A stretch of DNA of 64,000 nt from Sphaerobacter sp. (GCA_029961075.1 JASBVL010000024.1:1-64000); one strand, 5' to 3'; shown: positions 24,904 through 36,362, counted from the stretch's first letter. A program made the numbers and translations. Notes: generated by a model not told the origin, from the letters alone.

Positions 24904-26841
24904 CTAGCGGTTGAGCAGCGCGCCGACGTACTTCAGCAGCTCGTTGGCGCAGACCGGGCAGTAGCCCTGCTCGCGGATGAGCCGGTCGACGACGTCGTTT
25001 ATGCGGCGGAGCTGATCCGCGTCGGGCGTCTTGGTCGAGGTCGTGATCTTGACCACGTCGCGCAGGTCGGCGAAGAGCTTCTTCTCGATCGCCTCTCGCA
25101 GGCGCTCGTGTGAGCGGTAGTCGAAGGGCTGGCCGCGGCGCGCGAGCGACGAGATGCGGATCAGGACCTCCTCGCGGAACTGCCGCTTGCCGTTCTCGGT
25201 GATGCCGATCTGCTCCTCGATCGAGCGCATGAGCCGCTCGTCTGGCTCCATCTCCTCCTCGGTGATCGGGTCGATCACCTTGGTCTTGTTGCAGTAGGCC
25301 TCGACGTTGTCGAGGTAGTTGTTGAGGAGGGTGCGGGCCGACTCTTCGAAGGAGTAGACGAAGGCCTTCTGGACCTCGCGCTTGGCGAGCTCGTCGTACT
25401 CGCGGCGGGCCTCGGCGATGAGGTTGAGCAGGCGCTCGTGCTCCTCGCGGGAGATGCTGGTGTGCTGCTCGAGGCCGTCGCGCAGGCTGCGCAGCGCGTC
25501 GATGGCGTTGATACAGGTCACGCCCTCGCGCACGAGGGCGGCAGAGAGCCGGTTGATGACGTAGCGGGGGGAGATGCCGTCCATGCCCTCGCGGGTGGCC
25601 TCCTCCTGGAGCTCGCGCACGTCCTTGAGGGTGAAGCCCTCGACCGCCTGGCCGTCGTAGAGCTTGAGCTTCTTCATGAGCGTCATGCCGGCCTTCTTGC
25701 TCTCCTCCAGGCGGGAGAGGACGGCGAAGGTGGCGGCCGTCTCGAGCGTGCCCCGGGCGATGTGGACGTTGCTGATGGCGCTCTGGCGCAGGAGCTTCTG
25801 GTAGATGCGGACCTCATCGGAGACGCGCAGGTTGTAGGGAACTTTGACCAGGATGATGCGGTCCTGGAGCGCCTCGCTCTTCTTGTTGCCGACGAAGGCG
25901 ATGTACTCGTGCTCGTTGGTGTGGGAAATCACCACCTCATCGGCGTAGATCATCGAGAAGCGGCCGGTCTTGATGTTCTGCTCCTGGGAGAGGGTGAGGA
26001 GCACGTAGAGGAAGCGCTCGTCGGTCTTGAGCATCTCAATGAACTCGACCAGGCCGCGGTTGGCGATGTTCAGCTCGCCGTCGAAGCGGTAGGCGCGGGG
26101 GTCGGACTCGGTGCCGACCTCGCCGATGGTGGAGAGATCGATGCCGCCGACGAGCTCAGAGATGTCCTGCGACTTCGGGTCGGAGGGCGTGAAGGTGCCG
26201 ATGCCGAGCCGGTGCTTCTCGGAGAAGGCGACGCGCACGATCGGGACATCCTCGTGCCGGCCGGAGAAGGGCTTGTCGGGCCGGCTCCAGGGGTGCGCCG
26301 GGCCGCGCTCGGCCCGCTCGAGCTGGAAGCGGCACCAGGGGCAGAGCTCGCCCTCGATGTAGATGCCGTAATCCGCCATGAGCTCCATGCGGATCGACTC
26401 GGGCACCAGGTGCAGCGGCTCTTCGTGCATCGGGCAGCCCTTGATGGCGTAGAGCGCGCCGCGGTCGGTCCGGGTGTAGCGCTCGAGCCCTCGCTTGAGC
26501 ATGTTCACGATGGTCGACTTGCCGCCGCCGACGGGCCCCATGAGCAGCAGGATGCGCTTGCGCACTTCGAGGCGCTGCGCGGCGGAGCGGAAGTACTCGA
26601 CGATCTGCTCCAGCGACTTGTCGATGCCGAAGATCTCCTCGTCGAAGAAGCGGTAGCGAACGCTGCCGTCGTCCCGCTCCTCGACGCCCGCGTCCTGGAT
26701 CATGTTGAAGATGCGGGCGTGGGCGAGCTGCGCCAGCGTCGGGTTGGCGGCGACCATGTCGAAGTACTCGGCGAAGGTGCCCTCCCAGCCGAGCTTCTGC
26801 TCTTCAGCGCGAAACGAATGCAAACGGTCGGCAAGAGACAT
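24904..26841 (-). CDS. prkA: PrkA family serine protein kinase / AAA+ protein
   Basis: The protein has 645 residues, the usual length. GPVGGGKSTIVNMLKRGLE is the P-loop of the N-terminal AAA-like domain; the C-terminal part carries the PrkA kinase-like region. Long conserved stretches such as NRGLVEFIEMLK, TLSQEQNIKTG and ISHTNEHEYIAF are diagnostic. Recent work on Bacillus PrkA also reports Lon-like activity, so the kinase label is uncertain. It is the first gene of prkA-yhbH-spoVR; a ~690-base gene-free region lies upstream. Confidence 0.95.
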   Translation of the reverse strand: MSLADRLHSFRAEEQKLGWEGTFAEYFDMVAANPTLAQLAHARIFNMIQDAGVEERDDGSVRYRFFDEEIFGIDKSLEQIVEYFRSAAQRLEVRKRILLLMGPVGGGKSTIVNMLKRGLERYTRTDRGALYAIKGCPMHEEPLHLVPESIRMELMADYGIYIEGELCPWCRFQLERAERGPAHPWSRPDKPFSGRHEDVPIVRVAFSEKHRLGIGTFTPSDPKSQDISELVGGIDLSTIGEVGTESDPRAYRFDGELNIANRGLVEFIEMLKTDERFLYVLLTLSQEQNIKTGRFSMIYADEVVISHTNEHEYIAFVGNKKSEALQDRIILVKVPYNLRVSDEVRIYQKLLRQSAISNVHIARGTLETAATFAVLSRLEESKKAGMTLMKKLKLYDGQAVEGFTLKDVRELQEEATREGMDGISPRYVINRLSAALVREGVTCINAIDALRSLRDGLEQHTSISREEHERLLNLIAEARREYDELAKREVQKAFVYSFEESARTLLNNYLDNVEAYCNKTKVIDPITEEEMEPDERLMRSIEEQIGITENGKRQFREEVLIRISSLARRGQPFDYRSHERLREAIEKKLFADLRDVVKITTSTKTPDADQLRRINDVVDRLIREQGYCPVCANELLKYVGALLNR

Positions 26842-27530
26842 GATCTGTTCCCCAAGTCATCCCACCCGTCGCGATCGCGCGGGTGGAGGTAGTGCCGGAT
26901 GAGTGCGGTGCCACGGGGCGGGGCGCCTCGGGCGAGTGGGGCCGACGGGGCCGCCCGGGAGACGTGTTGCGCGGCTCGGGACGGGGTGGCTGACACAGCG
27001 CGCCCGGCGATATCAGCGGGGTGGCGGTTCAGCCTCCCCGATGGCTCGTGGTAGCGGTCGACGGAGGTGACGCGCTCAAGGCGGAGGTTGGGCGCTGCGT
27101 CAGCGACGATGCTGCGCGGGCCATACCCACTCGGGTAGCGGGTCCCTTCCGCGCACTTCATTCATCCGCGCCGCACTGTCTCGGCACGTGGTCCCAGTCG
27201 CAGGCCCGTCATGGCCGGATCGACGATGGACGTCCCTGTCGAGCGAGCGTCGGGAGCGCTGCTTGGCATCCGCGTCGGTGCGGCGATGGCTCGGCGTTGA
27301 GCCCGGTGGCGGCGCGCTGCCCGGCGCCGCTGATGGGCGGGGTCGCGCCGCTCGCGACCCCGCCGTCTGGATAACGCACAATGCGTGCCGCTTGCCTCGC
27401 TGCCGGCCCCGGGAACAGACCGGGCACCGAGCGGAGTCTGAACGGCGACCCGGCCGTCGGGCGGGGTCGGGGCGTCGTGTGTGACAAACAGTTAACGTGT
27501 GGGTGGCGCGGGCGGTTCTGTGGCCGCCGC
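26842..27530. other. gene-free region upstream of prkA
   Basis: Nearly 700 bases hold no convincing gene. Open frames here lack ribosome sites and family features. The prkA promoter should be in this stretch, but no clear -35/-10 pair could be assigned; an alternative sigma factor would explain that. Confidence 0.5.
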
Positions 27531-28358
27531 TCAGCCGGCGCGGAAGGCGCGGATCGCCTCGCGCACGGCATCGACCGCCTGGATGCCGTCCTGGCGGAGG
27601 CGTTCGAGGAAGCGCTCGCGCCGGGCCATCTCCGCGGTCGCGCCCGCCGTGTCGAAGCCGAAGCGGGCGGCGAGCGCCCCGATGAGCCGGCCGGGGCGGG
27701 AGTCGAGCGGGCCGAGGAAGCCCTCGCGCTCGGCGATGGTCTCCGGCTCCGGCTGGCCGTCGCGGTCGTGCACGAGCTCGACCCGGATGAGGCGGCGCGC
27801 CGGCCCACGGGGCCCGGAACCGACGCCGACCGTGAGCACGAGGTCGATGCGGGTGAGCAGCGTGGGCGGGACCTCGAGGGGGAAGGCGGTCAGGATCTGG
27901 AGCGCCTCGGCCGCGCCCGCGGCGTGGAGGGTCGCGCCCAAGCCGTAGCCGGCCTGGAGTGCCTCGAACAGCCGGCGCACGCCCGGCCCCCAGAGATAGG
28001 TCGGCAGGTGGGGACTGATCTCGTTGCAGAGCAGGTAGCTGCGCGCGGGGGCTGCCGTGTCGAGGAAGGTGAAGCGCTCATACCAGCCGCGGAGATAGAT
28101 GAGGGCGACCTCCGGCGGGAGGAAGTCGAGCAGGGCGGTGAGCGTGGTGGTCTTGCCGGCCTCGGGGGGGACGCCGACGACGAGCACCGTGGCCCGCTGC
28201 TCCATCGCCAGCCAGAGGAACGCGGCGATGCGGGCATCGAGGCTGCCGCGCGCGATCAGCTCGATGATCGAGAGCGGCGCGGGTGGCTCGGAGCGATAGC
28301 CCCACCACCCGAACGGCTCCTCGTGTCGTCTCACTGGATCGGCGAATCGCTCTGCCAT
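27531..28358 (-). CDS. orphan secretion-type ATPase (GspE/CpaF-like core)
   Basis: The protein has 275 residues. The nucleotide site GVPPEAGKTTT (G62, K69, T70) is one residue longer than the standard GxxxxGK[ST]. Further on, LLCNEISPHLP takes the place of the Walker B region and GATLHA (141-146) matches the His box of type II/IV secretion and pilus ATPases. The N-terminal domains of GspE, PilB or CpaF are missing. No pilin, prepilin peptidase or membrane platform gene is nearby. It may be a stand-alone ATPase of a reduced system; function is unknown. Confidence 0.6.
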   Translation of the reverse strand: MAERFADPVRRHEEPFGWWGYRSEPPAPLSIIELIARGSLDARIAAFLWLAMEQRATVLVVGVPPEAGKTTTLTALLDFLPPEVALIYLRGWYERFTFLDTAAPARSYLLCNEISPHLPTYLWGPGVRRLFEALQAGYGLGATLHAAGAAEALQILTAFPLEVPPTLLTRIDLVLTVGVGSGPRGPARRLIRVELVHDRDGQPEPETIAEREGFLGPLDSRPGRLIGALAARFGFDTAGATAEMARRERFLERLRQDGIQAVDAVREAIRAFRAG

Positions 28359-28567
28359 GCGCCCCTGTCGTCCTCATGCGCTGCCGCCCGCTCGCGGCGC
28401 ACCAAGATGATAGCGCGCCCGGGCGGCGGATGTCGGGGCGCGCCGCCCCCGGCGCGCCCGTGGGCGGCCGGAGGCGGCGCTGGTCCCGGTGCCCGCGCAC
28501 CCATCAAGCGGGCGCGGGTACCGGGATGCGGGATCAATGATGACCCCAGTCCGGGGACGCAGCGGCG

Positions 28568-30199
<1,632 letters not shown>

Positions 30200-30624
30200 G
30201 TGACCCTTCCCCTGTCTCCGCGCTCGCCCCGATGGCCGCCGGCGGGCGCGCTGCGACCGCGCCGGCAGCCATCGGGGCGGACCACACTCGTGCTGCACAC
30301 TGTGGCCGGAAGTGGCGGCGGCGTCAAGTCGCGCGGCCGGGATAGGCCGGCGTCTGTGACGGGAGTGTGCCGAAGGTGGTTTGTTGACCCGGAACGGTGC
30401 GTCTGCTCCAGTCGCCCTACCGGGTCGAACAGCAAGGGCAGGGTGGCCGAAGGGCTCCAGCCCCGGGCAGCGGGGCGACCACGGAATCGGCGCGACGGCT
30501 CCCGGGCGCGGCGCGACCGACGCGATCGTGCCGGGTCGCTTGCGGGTGCCGCGGGAGGGCTGGCGCGGTCGACCCCCCCTGGGTGGGCCGGGGCGCCAGG
30601 ATGACCTCGGGAAGGATGCAGGCG
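30200..30624. other. gene-free region between divergent genes
   Basis: About 425 bases separate the divergently transcribed deacylase and molybdopterin oxidoreductase genes. No repeat, RNA or convincing promoter is visible; one TTGACC at 30384 has no matching -10 box. Confidence 0.45.
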
Positions 30625-31785
30625 ATGACCGACCCACGCGGACCGGAACCGGTGCGGCCGCCGCCCCCAGGCCGGCCGGTCGAGCCGGCGACGATCGAGG
30701 ATCTCCCCCAGGTTGGTGACGGCAGCGGGCAAGTCGCCGATGCGCGCTTCGAGCGGGAGGAGGTGCAGCTCGCGCTGCGGAACCGCGGCCTCCCGCTGGA
30801 GGCCCTGCGCTACCCGATCACCCCCACGGGGCTGCACTACCTGCTGATCCACTTCGACATCCCCGCGGTGACGCCGGATGACTGGCACCTGACGGTTGCC
30901 GGCCGGGTGTCGTCCCCCCTGCGCCTGACCGTGGGCGACCTCCAGTCCCTCCCCGCGGTGACCATGCCCGTCACGCTGGAGTGCGGCGGCAACGGGCGGG
31001 CGCTGCTGCCGCGCGCCGCGAGCCAGCCCTGGTTGGTCGAGGCGGTGAGCACGGCCGAGTGGACCGGGACGCCGCTCCGCGGTCTGCTCGAGGCGGCCGG
31101 GCTCGCCGACGAGCTGGTAGAGCTGGTCTTCACCGGGCTGGACTGGGGCGTCCAGGGCGGCGAGGTGCAGGCCTACCAGCGCAGCCTCACCCGCGAGGAG
31201 GCCCTGCGGGACGAGGTCCTGCTGGCCTGGGCGATGAACGGCGAGCCACTGCCGCCGCAGCACGGCTTCCCGCTGCGCCTTGTGGTGCCCGGATGGTACG
31301 GCATGACCAGCGTCAAGTGGCTGACCGAGATCACGTCGGTCGCGCAGCCGTTCACCGGCTACCAGATGACGGAATCCTACCGCTACGCCCGCGACACGGA
31401 CGATCCCGGCGAGCCGGTGACGCTGATCAAGCCGCGAGCGCTGATGATCCCGCCCGGCATCCCCGACTTCGCGATGCGCACCCGGGTCGTTCAGGCCGGG
31501 CGGGTGCCGCTGCGCGGGCGCGCCTGGGCTGGTCGCGCGGGGATCGCCCGGGTGGAGATCAGCACCGACCAGGGCGCGAGCTGGGCGGACGCGGAGCTGG
31601 AGCCGCCGGTGGGACCGCTGGCCTGGCGTGGCTGGCGCTACGACTGGGATGCTCGCCCCGGGCGCCACACACTGTCGGTGCGAGCCACCACTGCCGACGG
31701 CGTGGCCCAGCTGATCGACCCGCCCTGGAACTTCCAGGGGATGGGCAACAACGTGGTCCAGACGGTTGACGTGCTGGTGGTGTGA
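30625..31785 (+). CDS. sulfite oxidase-family molybdopterin oxidoreductase
   Basis: The protein has 386 residues from ATG 30625 (GGAAGG upstream; ATG 30601 or 30616 are possible). The molybdenum-ligating cysteine is C120 in TLECGGNGR; further signatures are WTGTPLRGLLEAAGL, HGFPLRLVVPGWYGMTSVKWL and the C-terminal dimerisation (Mo-co) domain with ISTDQGASWADAELEPP. There is no haem domain and no Tat or Sec signal, unlike many bacterial sulfite dehydrogenases, so it may be cytoplasmic or use a partner. Substrate is not certain; sulfite is the family default. Confidence 0.87.
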   Translation: MTDPRGPEPVRPPPPGRPVEPATIEDLPQVGDGSGQVADARFEREEVQLALRNRGLPLEALRYPITPTGLHYLLIHFDIPAVTPDDWHLTVAGRVSSPLRLTVGDLQSLPAVTMPVTLECGGNGRALLPRAASQPWLVEAVSTAEWTGTPLRGLLEAAGLADELVELVFTGLDWGVQGGEVQAYQRSLTREEALRDEVLLAWAMNGEPLPPQHGFPLRLVVPGWYGMTSVKWLTEITSVAQPFTGYQMTESYRYARDTDDPGEPVTLIKPRALMIPPGIPDFAMRTRVVQAGRVPLRGRAWAGRAGIARVEISTDQGASWADAELEPPVGPLAWRGWRYDWDARPGRHTLSVRATTADGVAQLIDPPWNFQGMGNNVVQTVDVLVV

Positions 31786-31817
31786 GGGGGCTGCTCCGGG
31801 TGATGCGGGTGCCCGGG

Positions 31818-31990
31818 GCGGGTGGAGCGCCGGCCTCCCGGCCGGGGCCGGTGCCCCGGGGCTGAAAGCCCCGAGCTGACAAGCGAAAGCCGGCTGATGG
31901 CGTTTGACGAAATAGTCTGGTATTCGCGCCCGACCAGTGCCCGGGGGTTTACCCCCGGGCTGACAACGAAAAGCCCGCTGCAGCGGACTG
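31818..31990. repeat. dispersed intergenic repeats with CCCGGGG hairpins
   Basis: A GGAGCGCCGGCCTCCCGGCCGG unit is followed by CCCCGGGGCTGAAAGCCCCG and, at 31939-31960, a perfect GCCCGGGGGT/ACCCCCGGGC hairpin, each followed by GCTGACAA and a GAAA-type spacer. The repeated GGGCTGACAACGAAAAGCC layout shows two adjacent copies of one element. The rest of the gap to 32335 holds only the short repeat at 32126. Confidence 0.6.
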
Positions 31991-32125
31991 GGCACGGATC
32001 ACCGGGTGTGCCGGATTCGTTCGTCAATGTCCAGAAGCCGGCGAGGGACGCCCACCGCGCGCCGTGCTTCGGTCTCGGTCGGGGCAGGGCCGCCTGCCGC
32101 GCGGAGCCGCCTGCGTCGGATGTGG

Positions 32126-32153
32126 TCGGTAGGGGAGGGCCTGTTGCCCTCCC
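32126..32153 (+). repeat. short repeat TCGGTAGGGGAGGGCC ... CCCTCCC
   Basis: This is a variant of a 24-base unit found exactly at 63944-63967 and inverted at 41357-41380. The GGGAGGGCC/GCCCTCCC arms form a hairpin. All three copies are intergenic. Confidence 0.6.
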
Positions 32154-32335
32154 GGCGGCGGACCGGGACTCCCCCGTTGCCATCGGCCGATCCTCTCGGG
32201 ACCGCGGCCGGCCCATGGGCCTCCCCACCTTCGTTCGTGACTCCCGCCCCGAGTCCAGGAACGTGGGATGGTCCGGCGATACCCGAGAACAGGCATCGGG
32301 ACGTCCACGGCGAGGTGCGCGTTCCGCGGCCCGTC

Positions 32336-32710
32336 CTAGGCCCTCCTGGCCAACGCCCTCGTCAATGCCGCTTCGAGGCGTCTCCCCAGCCACACCGCGG
32401 CGATGGTCGGGCCGAGCATGAAGAGGGCATACCCCGCGAAGGCCCATACCAACTCGGGCGAGGCTTGAATCCAGATGCTGATGCCGTCGATAAGTCTGAT
32501 GCCGCTGCTCAGAAACTGCCGGGCAAACGCAGCAATGCCGAACGCCACGGGAAACGCCAAAAGAGCCCACCACGAGCGCAGCGCCATGCCGCCGATGAAC
32601 GCGGCGAGCATGGAGACGAGGATCCCCTCAGGACCAGGGCCGAGGATGTCCCAGTGCCAGCCCAGTACCGCGACCAGTGCCAGGGCGGCGGACCATTGCA
32701 GCGCACTCAC
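32336..32710 (-). CDS. small membrane protein of unknown function
   Basis: The protein has 124 residues, mostly hydrophobic, with about three to four membrane segments (residues ~7-25, 31-62, 88-110) and a basic C-terminus RLEAALTRALARRA. No known domain is recognised. It lies alone between repeat-rich gaps and is closely preceded by another inverted-repeat element. Confidence 0.5.
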   Translation of the reverse strand: MSALQWSAALALVAVLGWHWDILGPGPEGILVSMLAAFIGGMALRSWWALLAFPVAFGIAAFARQFLSSGIRLIDGISIWIQASPELVWAFAGYALFMLGPTIAAVWLGRRLEAALTRALARRA

Positions 32711-32736
32711 AGCCCGCTCCTCTCTTGCACCTCTCG

Positions 32737-32856
32737 TGTCATCCCGACCGGAGCCGCCCCGGGCTCCCGCCGCGGGCGGCGGAGTGGAGGGATCCTTGCC
32801 ACTCAGCCCGCGAGAGACAGATTCCTCTACTCCGCTCCGCTCCGGTCAGAATGACA
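32737..32856. repeat. inverted-repeat element plus GACGCCGGCGCTCC repeats
   Basis: The ends TCATCCCGACCGGAG and CTCCGGTCAGAATGA are near-inverse copies enclosing about 90 bases; the element is related to that at 21349-21458. Immediately after it (32878-32922) two direct copies of GACGCCGGCGCTCCTG occur 31 bases apart. Confidence 0.6.
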
Positions 32857-32976
32857 AGAACGGGAGCCGGCGAGGACGCCGGCGCTCCTGACGCGGCTCT
32901 GTCCGACGCCGGCGCTCCTGGAGGCATGGCGCCATTGTGGCTGACCCCCTGCCGCGGCGCCGCGGGAGCCGCCCGC

Positions 32977-34089
32977 CTACCCCCGCTCCTCGATCGGGAC
33001 CCACGGCTGGCTGGTCGGGCCGGTGTACTCCGCTCGCGGGCGGATGAGCCGGTTGTCGGCGTACTGCTCCAGTATGTGCGCTGTCCAGCCGGAGATGCGG
33101 CTGGTGGCGAAGACCGGCGTCATCAGGTCGCTCGGGATGCCGAGGTAGTGGTAGACGGTGGCGGCGTAGAAGTCGACGTTGGGGAAGAGGCCCTTCGCCC
33201 GCCGCATCACTTCTTCCATGCGGGCCGACATCTGGTACCACTTCGGCTCGCCGGACCGTTCGCTGAGTCGGCGCGACATCTCGCGCAGCCACTTGGCGCG
33301 CGGGTCGCCGTGCTTGTAGACGCGGTGGCCGAAGCCCATGACGCGCTCCTTGCGCGCCAGCTTGGCGCGGACGTAGGGCTCGACGGCCTCGACGTCGCCG
33401 ATCTCCTGGAGCATGGCCATGACAGCGGCGTTGGCGCCGCCGTGGAGCGGGCCCTTAAGGGTGGCGACGGCCGCGGTCACCGCCGCGTGCATATCGGCCA
33501 GGGTGGCGGCGGCGACGCGCGCGGCGAAGGTCGAGGCGTTGAACTCATGGTCGGCGTGGAGCACGAGAATCTTGTTCATCGCCTCGACTTCGACCTCGTC
33601 CGGGGCGGTGCCCTTGAGCATGAGCAGGAAGGCGTGGGCGGTGTCGGTGGCCTCGGGGGGCGAGACCGGCTCCAGGCCGCGGCGGAGGCGCTCGATGGCG
33701 GCCACGATGGTCGGGACCTGCGCGATGAGGCGGATCGCCTTATCCAGGCTGACCTCGCGGCTGGTGTCGCTGGGGCGCTGCTCGTAGAAGCCCAGGGCGG
33801 AGATCGCGGTGCGCAGGGTGTCAATCGGCACGGCGTCGCGCGGCACGCCGCGGAGGATGCTCAAGAGCCCGGCCGGCAGGGGGCGGTAGTCGGAGAGCCG
33901 CTGGCGTAGGGCATCGAGCTCCGCGCGGGTCGGCAGCGTGCCGAAGAGGAGCAGGTGGACCACCTCCTCATAGCTGGCGTGCGCCGTGAGCTCGTCGATG
34001 GTGATGCCGCGGTAGGTCAGCACCCCGTCGGTGATGGAGCTCAACTGTGTGGTTCCTGCGATGACGCCTTCGAGTCCTCGAGCGGTCAT
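32977..34089 (-). CDS. gltA: citrate synthase (or 2-methylcitrate synthase)
   Basis: The protein has 370 residues from ATG 34089 after GAGAGGGTGGGGG. It is of the short Gram-positive/thermophile type. Active-site motifs are HADHEFNASTFAARV, GPLHGGAN, GFGHRVYKHGDPRA and NVDFYAATVYHYLGIP, with the catalytic His and Asp residues present. It condenses oxaloacetate with acetyl-CoA in the TCA cycle; enzymes of this subgroup may also take propionyl-CoA. It is a single-gene unit. Confidence 0.93.
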   Translation of the reverse strand: MTARGLEGVIAGTTQLSSITDGVLTYRGITIDELTAHASYEEVVHLLLFGTLPTRAELDALRQRLSDYRPLPAGLLSILRGVPRDAVPIDTLRTAISALGFYEQRPSDTSREVSLDKAIRLIAQVPTIVAAIERLRRGLEPVSPPEATDTAHAFLLMLKGTAPDEVEVEAMNKILVLHADHEFNASTFAARVAAATLADMHAAVTAAVATLKGPLHGGANAAVMAMLQEIGDVEAVEPYVRAKLARKERVMGFGHRVYKHGDPRAKWLREMSRRLSERSGEPKWYQMSARMEEVMRRAKGLFPNVDFYAATVYHYLGIPSDLMTPVFATSRISGWTAHILEQYADNRLIRPRAEYTGPTSQPWVPIEERG

Positions 34090-34183
34090 GGCCCCCACCC
34101 TCTCACGCTGTCCGGGGATCGTCGGGCGTGGCCGCTGTCCGGTCACCAGCCCCGGGATTGCACGTCGACACTCGGCGGTCTGT

Positions 34184-34212
34184 TCAATACCGCAGGACGC
34201 GGGCCGTGTAAA
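34184..34212 (-). promoter_or_regulatory. possible citrate synthase promoter
   Basis: On the minus strand TTTACA (34212-34207) is followed after 17 bases by TATTGA (34189-34184), about 95 bases before the citrate synthase start. The -10 box is weak. Confidence 0.35.
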
Positions 34213-34388
34213 GTTGTGCGCCCCAGGGGGTGCCACCCGCCGCCGAGCGGTGGCACGCAGGTTGTGGGATCTGGGGCCAGCGATCCGCCGGCCCTCGCGG
34301 CCGGCGGATGGTGTGAAGGCGACCAGAGACGGGAAGGGGGCGCGAACTGGAGCGGAGCAAGGTCCGGGCGCCCGCGGGGCGCCCTGGT

Positions 34389-35687
34389 ATGGCGCGCCGG
34401 CCATCGGGGCTGACCGCAGGCGCCCGCACGGCGATCGTCGTCGGCGGCGCACTGCTGCTCGGCGTGCAGGCGGTCATGGCGCTGGGCAGCCGGATCACCC
34501 ACGGGCTCTTCGGCCACGTCGGCATGGACTTCCTCACCACCTATACCGCCGCGCGCATCCTCGCCAGGGGGGAGGGGGCCGATCTCTACAACTGGTGGAC
34601 GCAGTACGCCGTCCAGCATCCGATCCTGGCCGCACATGGGGTCTCCTGGTCGGACCGGATTCTGCAGCCGTATGTGGCGCCGCCGCTCCTGGGTCTCCTG
34701 GCCCTCCCCCTCCAGGTCCTCCCCGCGGGCGGGGCGCTGCTGCTGTGGGTGGTGCTCAGCGTGGCGGGGCTGGTGCTGGCGGGGCGGCTGCTCGACCGGG
34801 CACTCGACCTCCGGCTGGGACGGCTCTGCCCGCTGCTGGTGCTGAGCTTCTTTCCGGCCTACTACACGCTGCTGCTGGGGCAGTCGGAGGCGCTCCTCGT
34901 GCTGGGGGTCGTGGCGTTCGTTCTCCTGAGTCGCCGCCAGGCGGATCTCCTGGCCGGCGTCGCGCTGGGGGTGCTGGTGCTGAAGCCACCGCTGCTGGTG
35001 GTGCCGGTGATCTATCTGGTCACCAAGCAGCGCTGGCGCGCGCTGGCCGGCCTGAGCCTCGCCTGCGTCCTGGCGGCTGCCCTGTCGCTGGCGGCCCTCG
35101 GCCCGGGCGGCGTAGCCGACTACCTGCGGCTGAGCCGGGAGCTGAGCCAGCCCGAGGGGACCATCGCGACCAACGTCGCCGGGATGATCAATATTCGCGG
35201 GGCGTTGATCCGCCTGCTCCCGGGCGCGCCGGCGCTCCTGCAGCAGTTCGGCATCGCGGGGCTGTCGCTCACGCTGCTGACGGTGTGCGTGGCCGCCTGG
35301 CGCCGGACGGGCGCCGAGCGGGGCACGCCGGCCGAGGAGGCCGAGCTGGCGTTGATGCTGCTGGCGACCTGCCTGGTGAGCTATCACGCGCTGATCCACA
35401 CCGGCGTCCTGATCCTGCCGGCCGTGGCGCTCCTCTGGCGAGGGATGGCCCGGACGACCGCCGCGGGGGACCGGGAGCGCGGGGTGCTGCTCGGGCTCCT
35501 GGTCGCCATCTGGGTCGCGCCGACGGTGCTGTACCTCCCGTCGGGCACGAGCATCCTGCCCGCGGCGGTCTTCACGCCGCTGCTGTTCGGCCTGTGGCTC
35601 GTCGCGGCGGAAGTGGTGATCCGGCAGACGGCGGCGGAGCCGGCCCTGGTCAAGGTGCGGACGCCGCCGGGCGAGCGCCGCTGGTGA
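34389..35687 (+). CDS. GT87/DUF2029-type polyprenol-phosphate-mannose-dependent glycosyltransferase
   Basis: The protein has 432 residues with about ten membrane helices. GMDFLTTYTAARILARGEGADLYN near residue 45 is the typical first outer loop with the acidic residue and the following YNW motif; FFPAYYTLLLGQSEALL and LLAGVALGVLVLKPPLL are conserved inner segments. Such GT-C enzymes add mannose or arabinose from a lipid carrier to envelope glycans. The start has only a weak ribosome site, with a GC hairpin (GGGCGCCC/GGGGCGCCC) directly before it. Confidence 0.82.
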   Translation: MARRPSGLTAGARTAIVVGGALLLGVQAVMALGSRITHGLFGHVGMDFLTTYTAARILARGEGADLYNWWTQYAVQHPILAAHGVSWSDRILQPYVAPPLLGLLALPLQVLPAGGALLLWVVLSVAGLVLAGRLLDRALDLRLGRLCPLLVLSFFPAYYTLLLGQSEALLVLGVVAFVLLSRRQADLLAGVALGVLVLKPPLLVVPVIYLVTKQRWRALAGLSLACVLAAALSLAALGPGGVADYLRLSRELSQPEGTIATNVAGMINIRGALIRLLPGAPALLQQFGIAGLSLTLLTVCVAAWRRTGAERGTPAEEAELALMLLATCLVSYHALIHTGVLILPAVALLWRGMARTTAAGDRERGVLLGLLVAIWVAPTVLYLPSGTSILPAAVFTPLLFGLWLVAAEVVIRQTAAEPALVKVRTPPGERRW

Positions 35688-35693
35688 GCGGCG

Positions 35694-36017
35694 TCAGGCG
35701 GCCTGGAGCGCCGCGATCACCCGATCGGGCACCAGGGGCTGGCTCGCGCCGTCCGGCGTGCCCAGGAGCCCCAGCATCGCCAGCACCAGCGCGCGGTGCT
35801 TGCAGTAGGGGCGGAAGGCACTCCCCCGGCAGGAGCAGAGGAGGTCGCCATCGAGGATGGTGACTTCGTAGGCGGTGTCGGCCTGGCTGTGGCTGGTCAC
35901 GGCCCAGGAGCGCGGGTCGCCGTTGAGGCGGTAGGCCCGCAGTCCCTCCCGGGTCGCCTTCTCCACCAGCCGGCGCCAGGTCGCGACGGGCACGCTGGTG
36001 TCCTGCATCGTCATCAT
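35694..36017 (-). CDS. SWIM zinc-finger protein
   Basis: The protein has 107 residues. The SWIM motif CxCx(8)CxH is complete: C61, C63, C72 and H74 in LLCSCRGSAFRPYCKH. SWIM domains bind DNA or partner proteins, often next to SNF2-type helicases, but none is nearby. The gene is alone, converging on the glycosyltransferase gene with six bases between. Two further ATG codons at positions 2 and 4 could be the real start. Confidence 0.72.
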   Translation of the reverse strand: MMTMQDTSVPVATWRRLVEKATREGLRAYRLNGDPRSWAVTSHSQADTAYEVTILDGDLLCSCRGSAFRPYCKHRALVLAMLGLLGTPDGASQPLVPDRVIAALQAA

Positions 36018-36362
36018 GGCGCAGTCCTGCGGGTCGTCCCTTATGTCGAGCCTAAGTATGCCACAGGCGGCGCCGCCGACCCAGAGGGATGGGCGCTGGG
36101 ACGCGGGCAGCGCGGCGGGGCGGCGGGCGCGGCGTCAGCGGGCCGCTGCTATACTAGCCCCGGCGGGGCACGGAGGAGTTTTTGCCTCGGCTGGCATAGA
36201 AGGTGCGACCGCCTCCCGCGAAACGACAGCCCCGCAGCACATCCCCGCCCGCGCTGAGACGGCCTCGCGGCCCGCCCCGGCGCGGGTGCGGACACGCGGG
36301 CCGGCCTCGCCCCGTCAGACCGCTGGGAGAGCGGAGCTACAGCGCAGTAGAGGGGAGAAGGC
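36018..36362. other. upstream region of the 2-oxoacid dehydrogenase operon
   Basis: These 345 bases between divergent genes contain a -10-like TATACT at 36150-36155 without a matching -35 box. No gene or repeat is seen. Confidence 0.4.
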
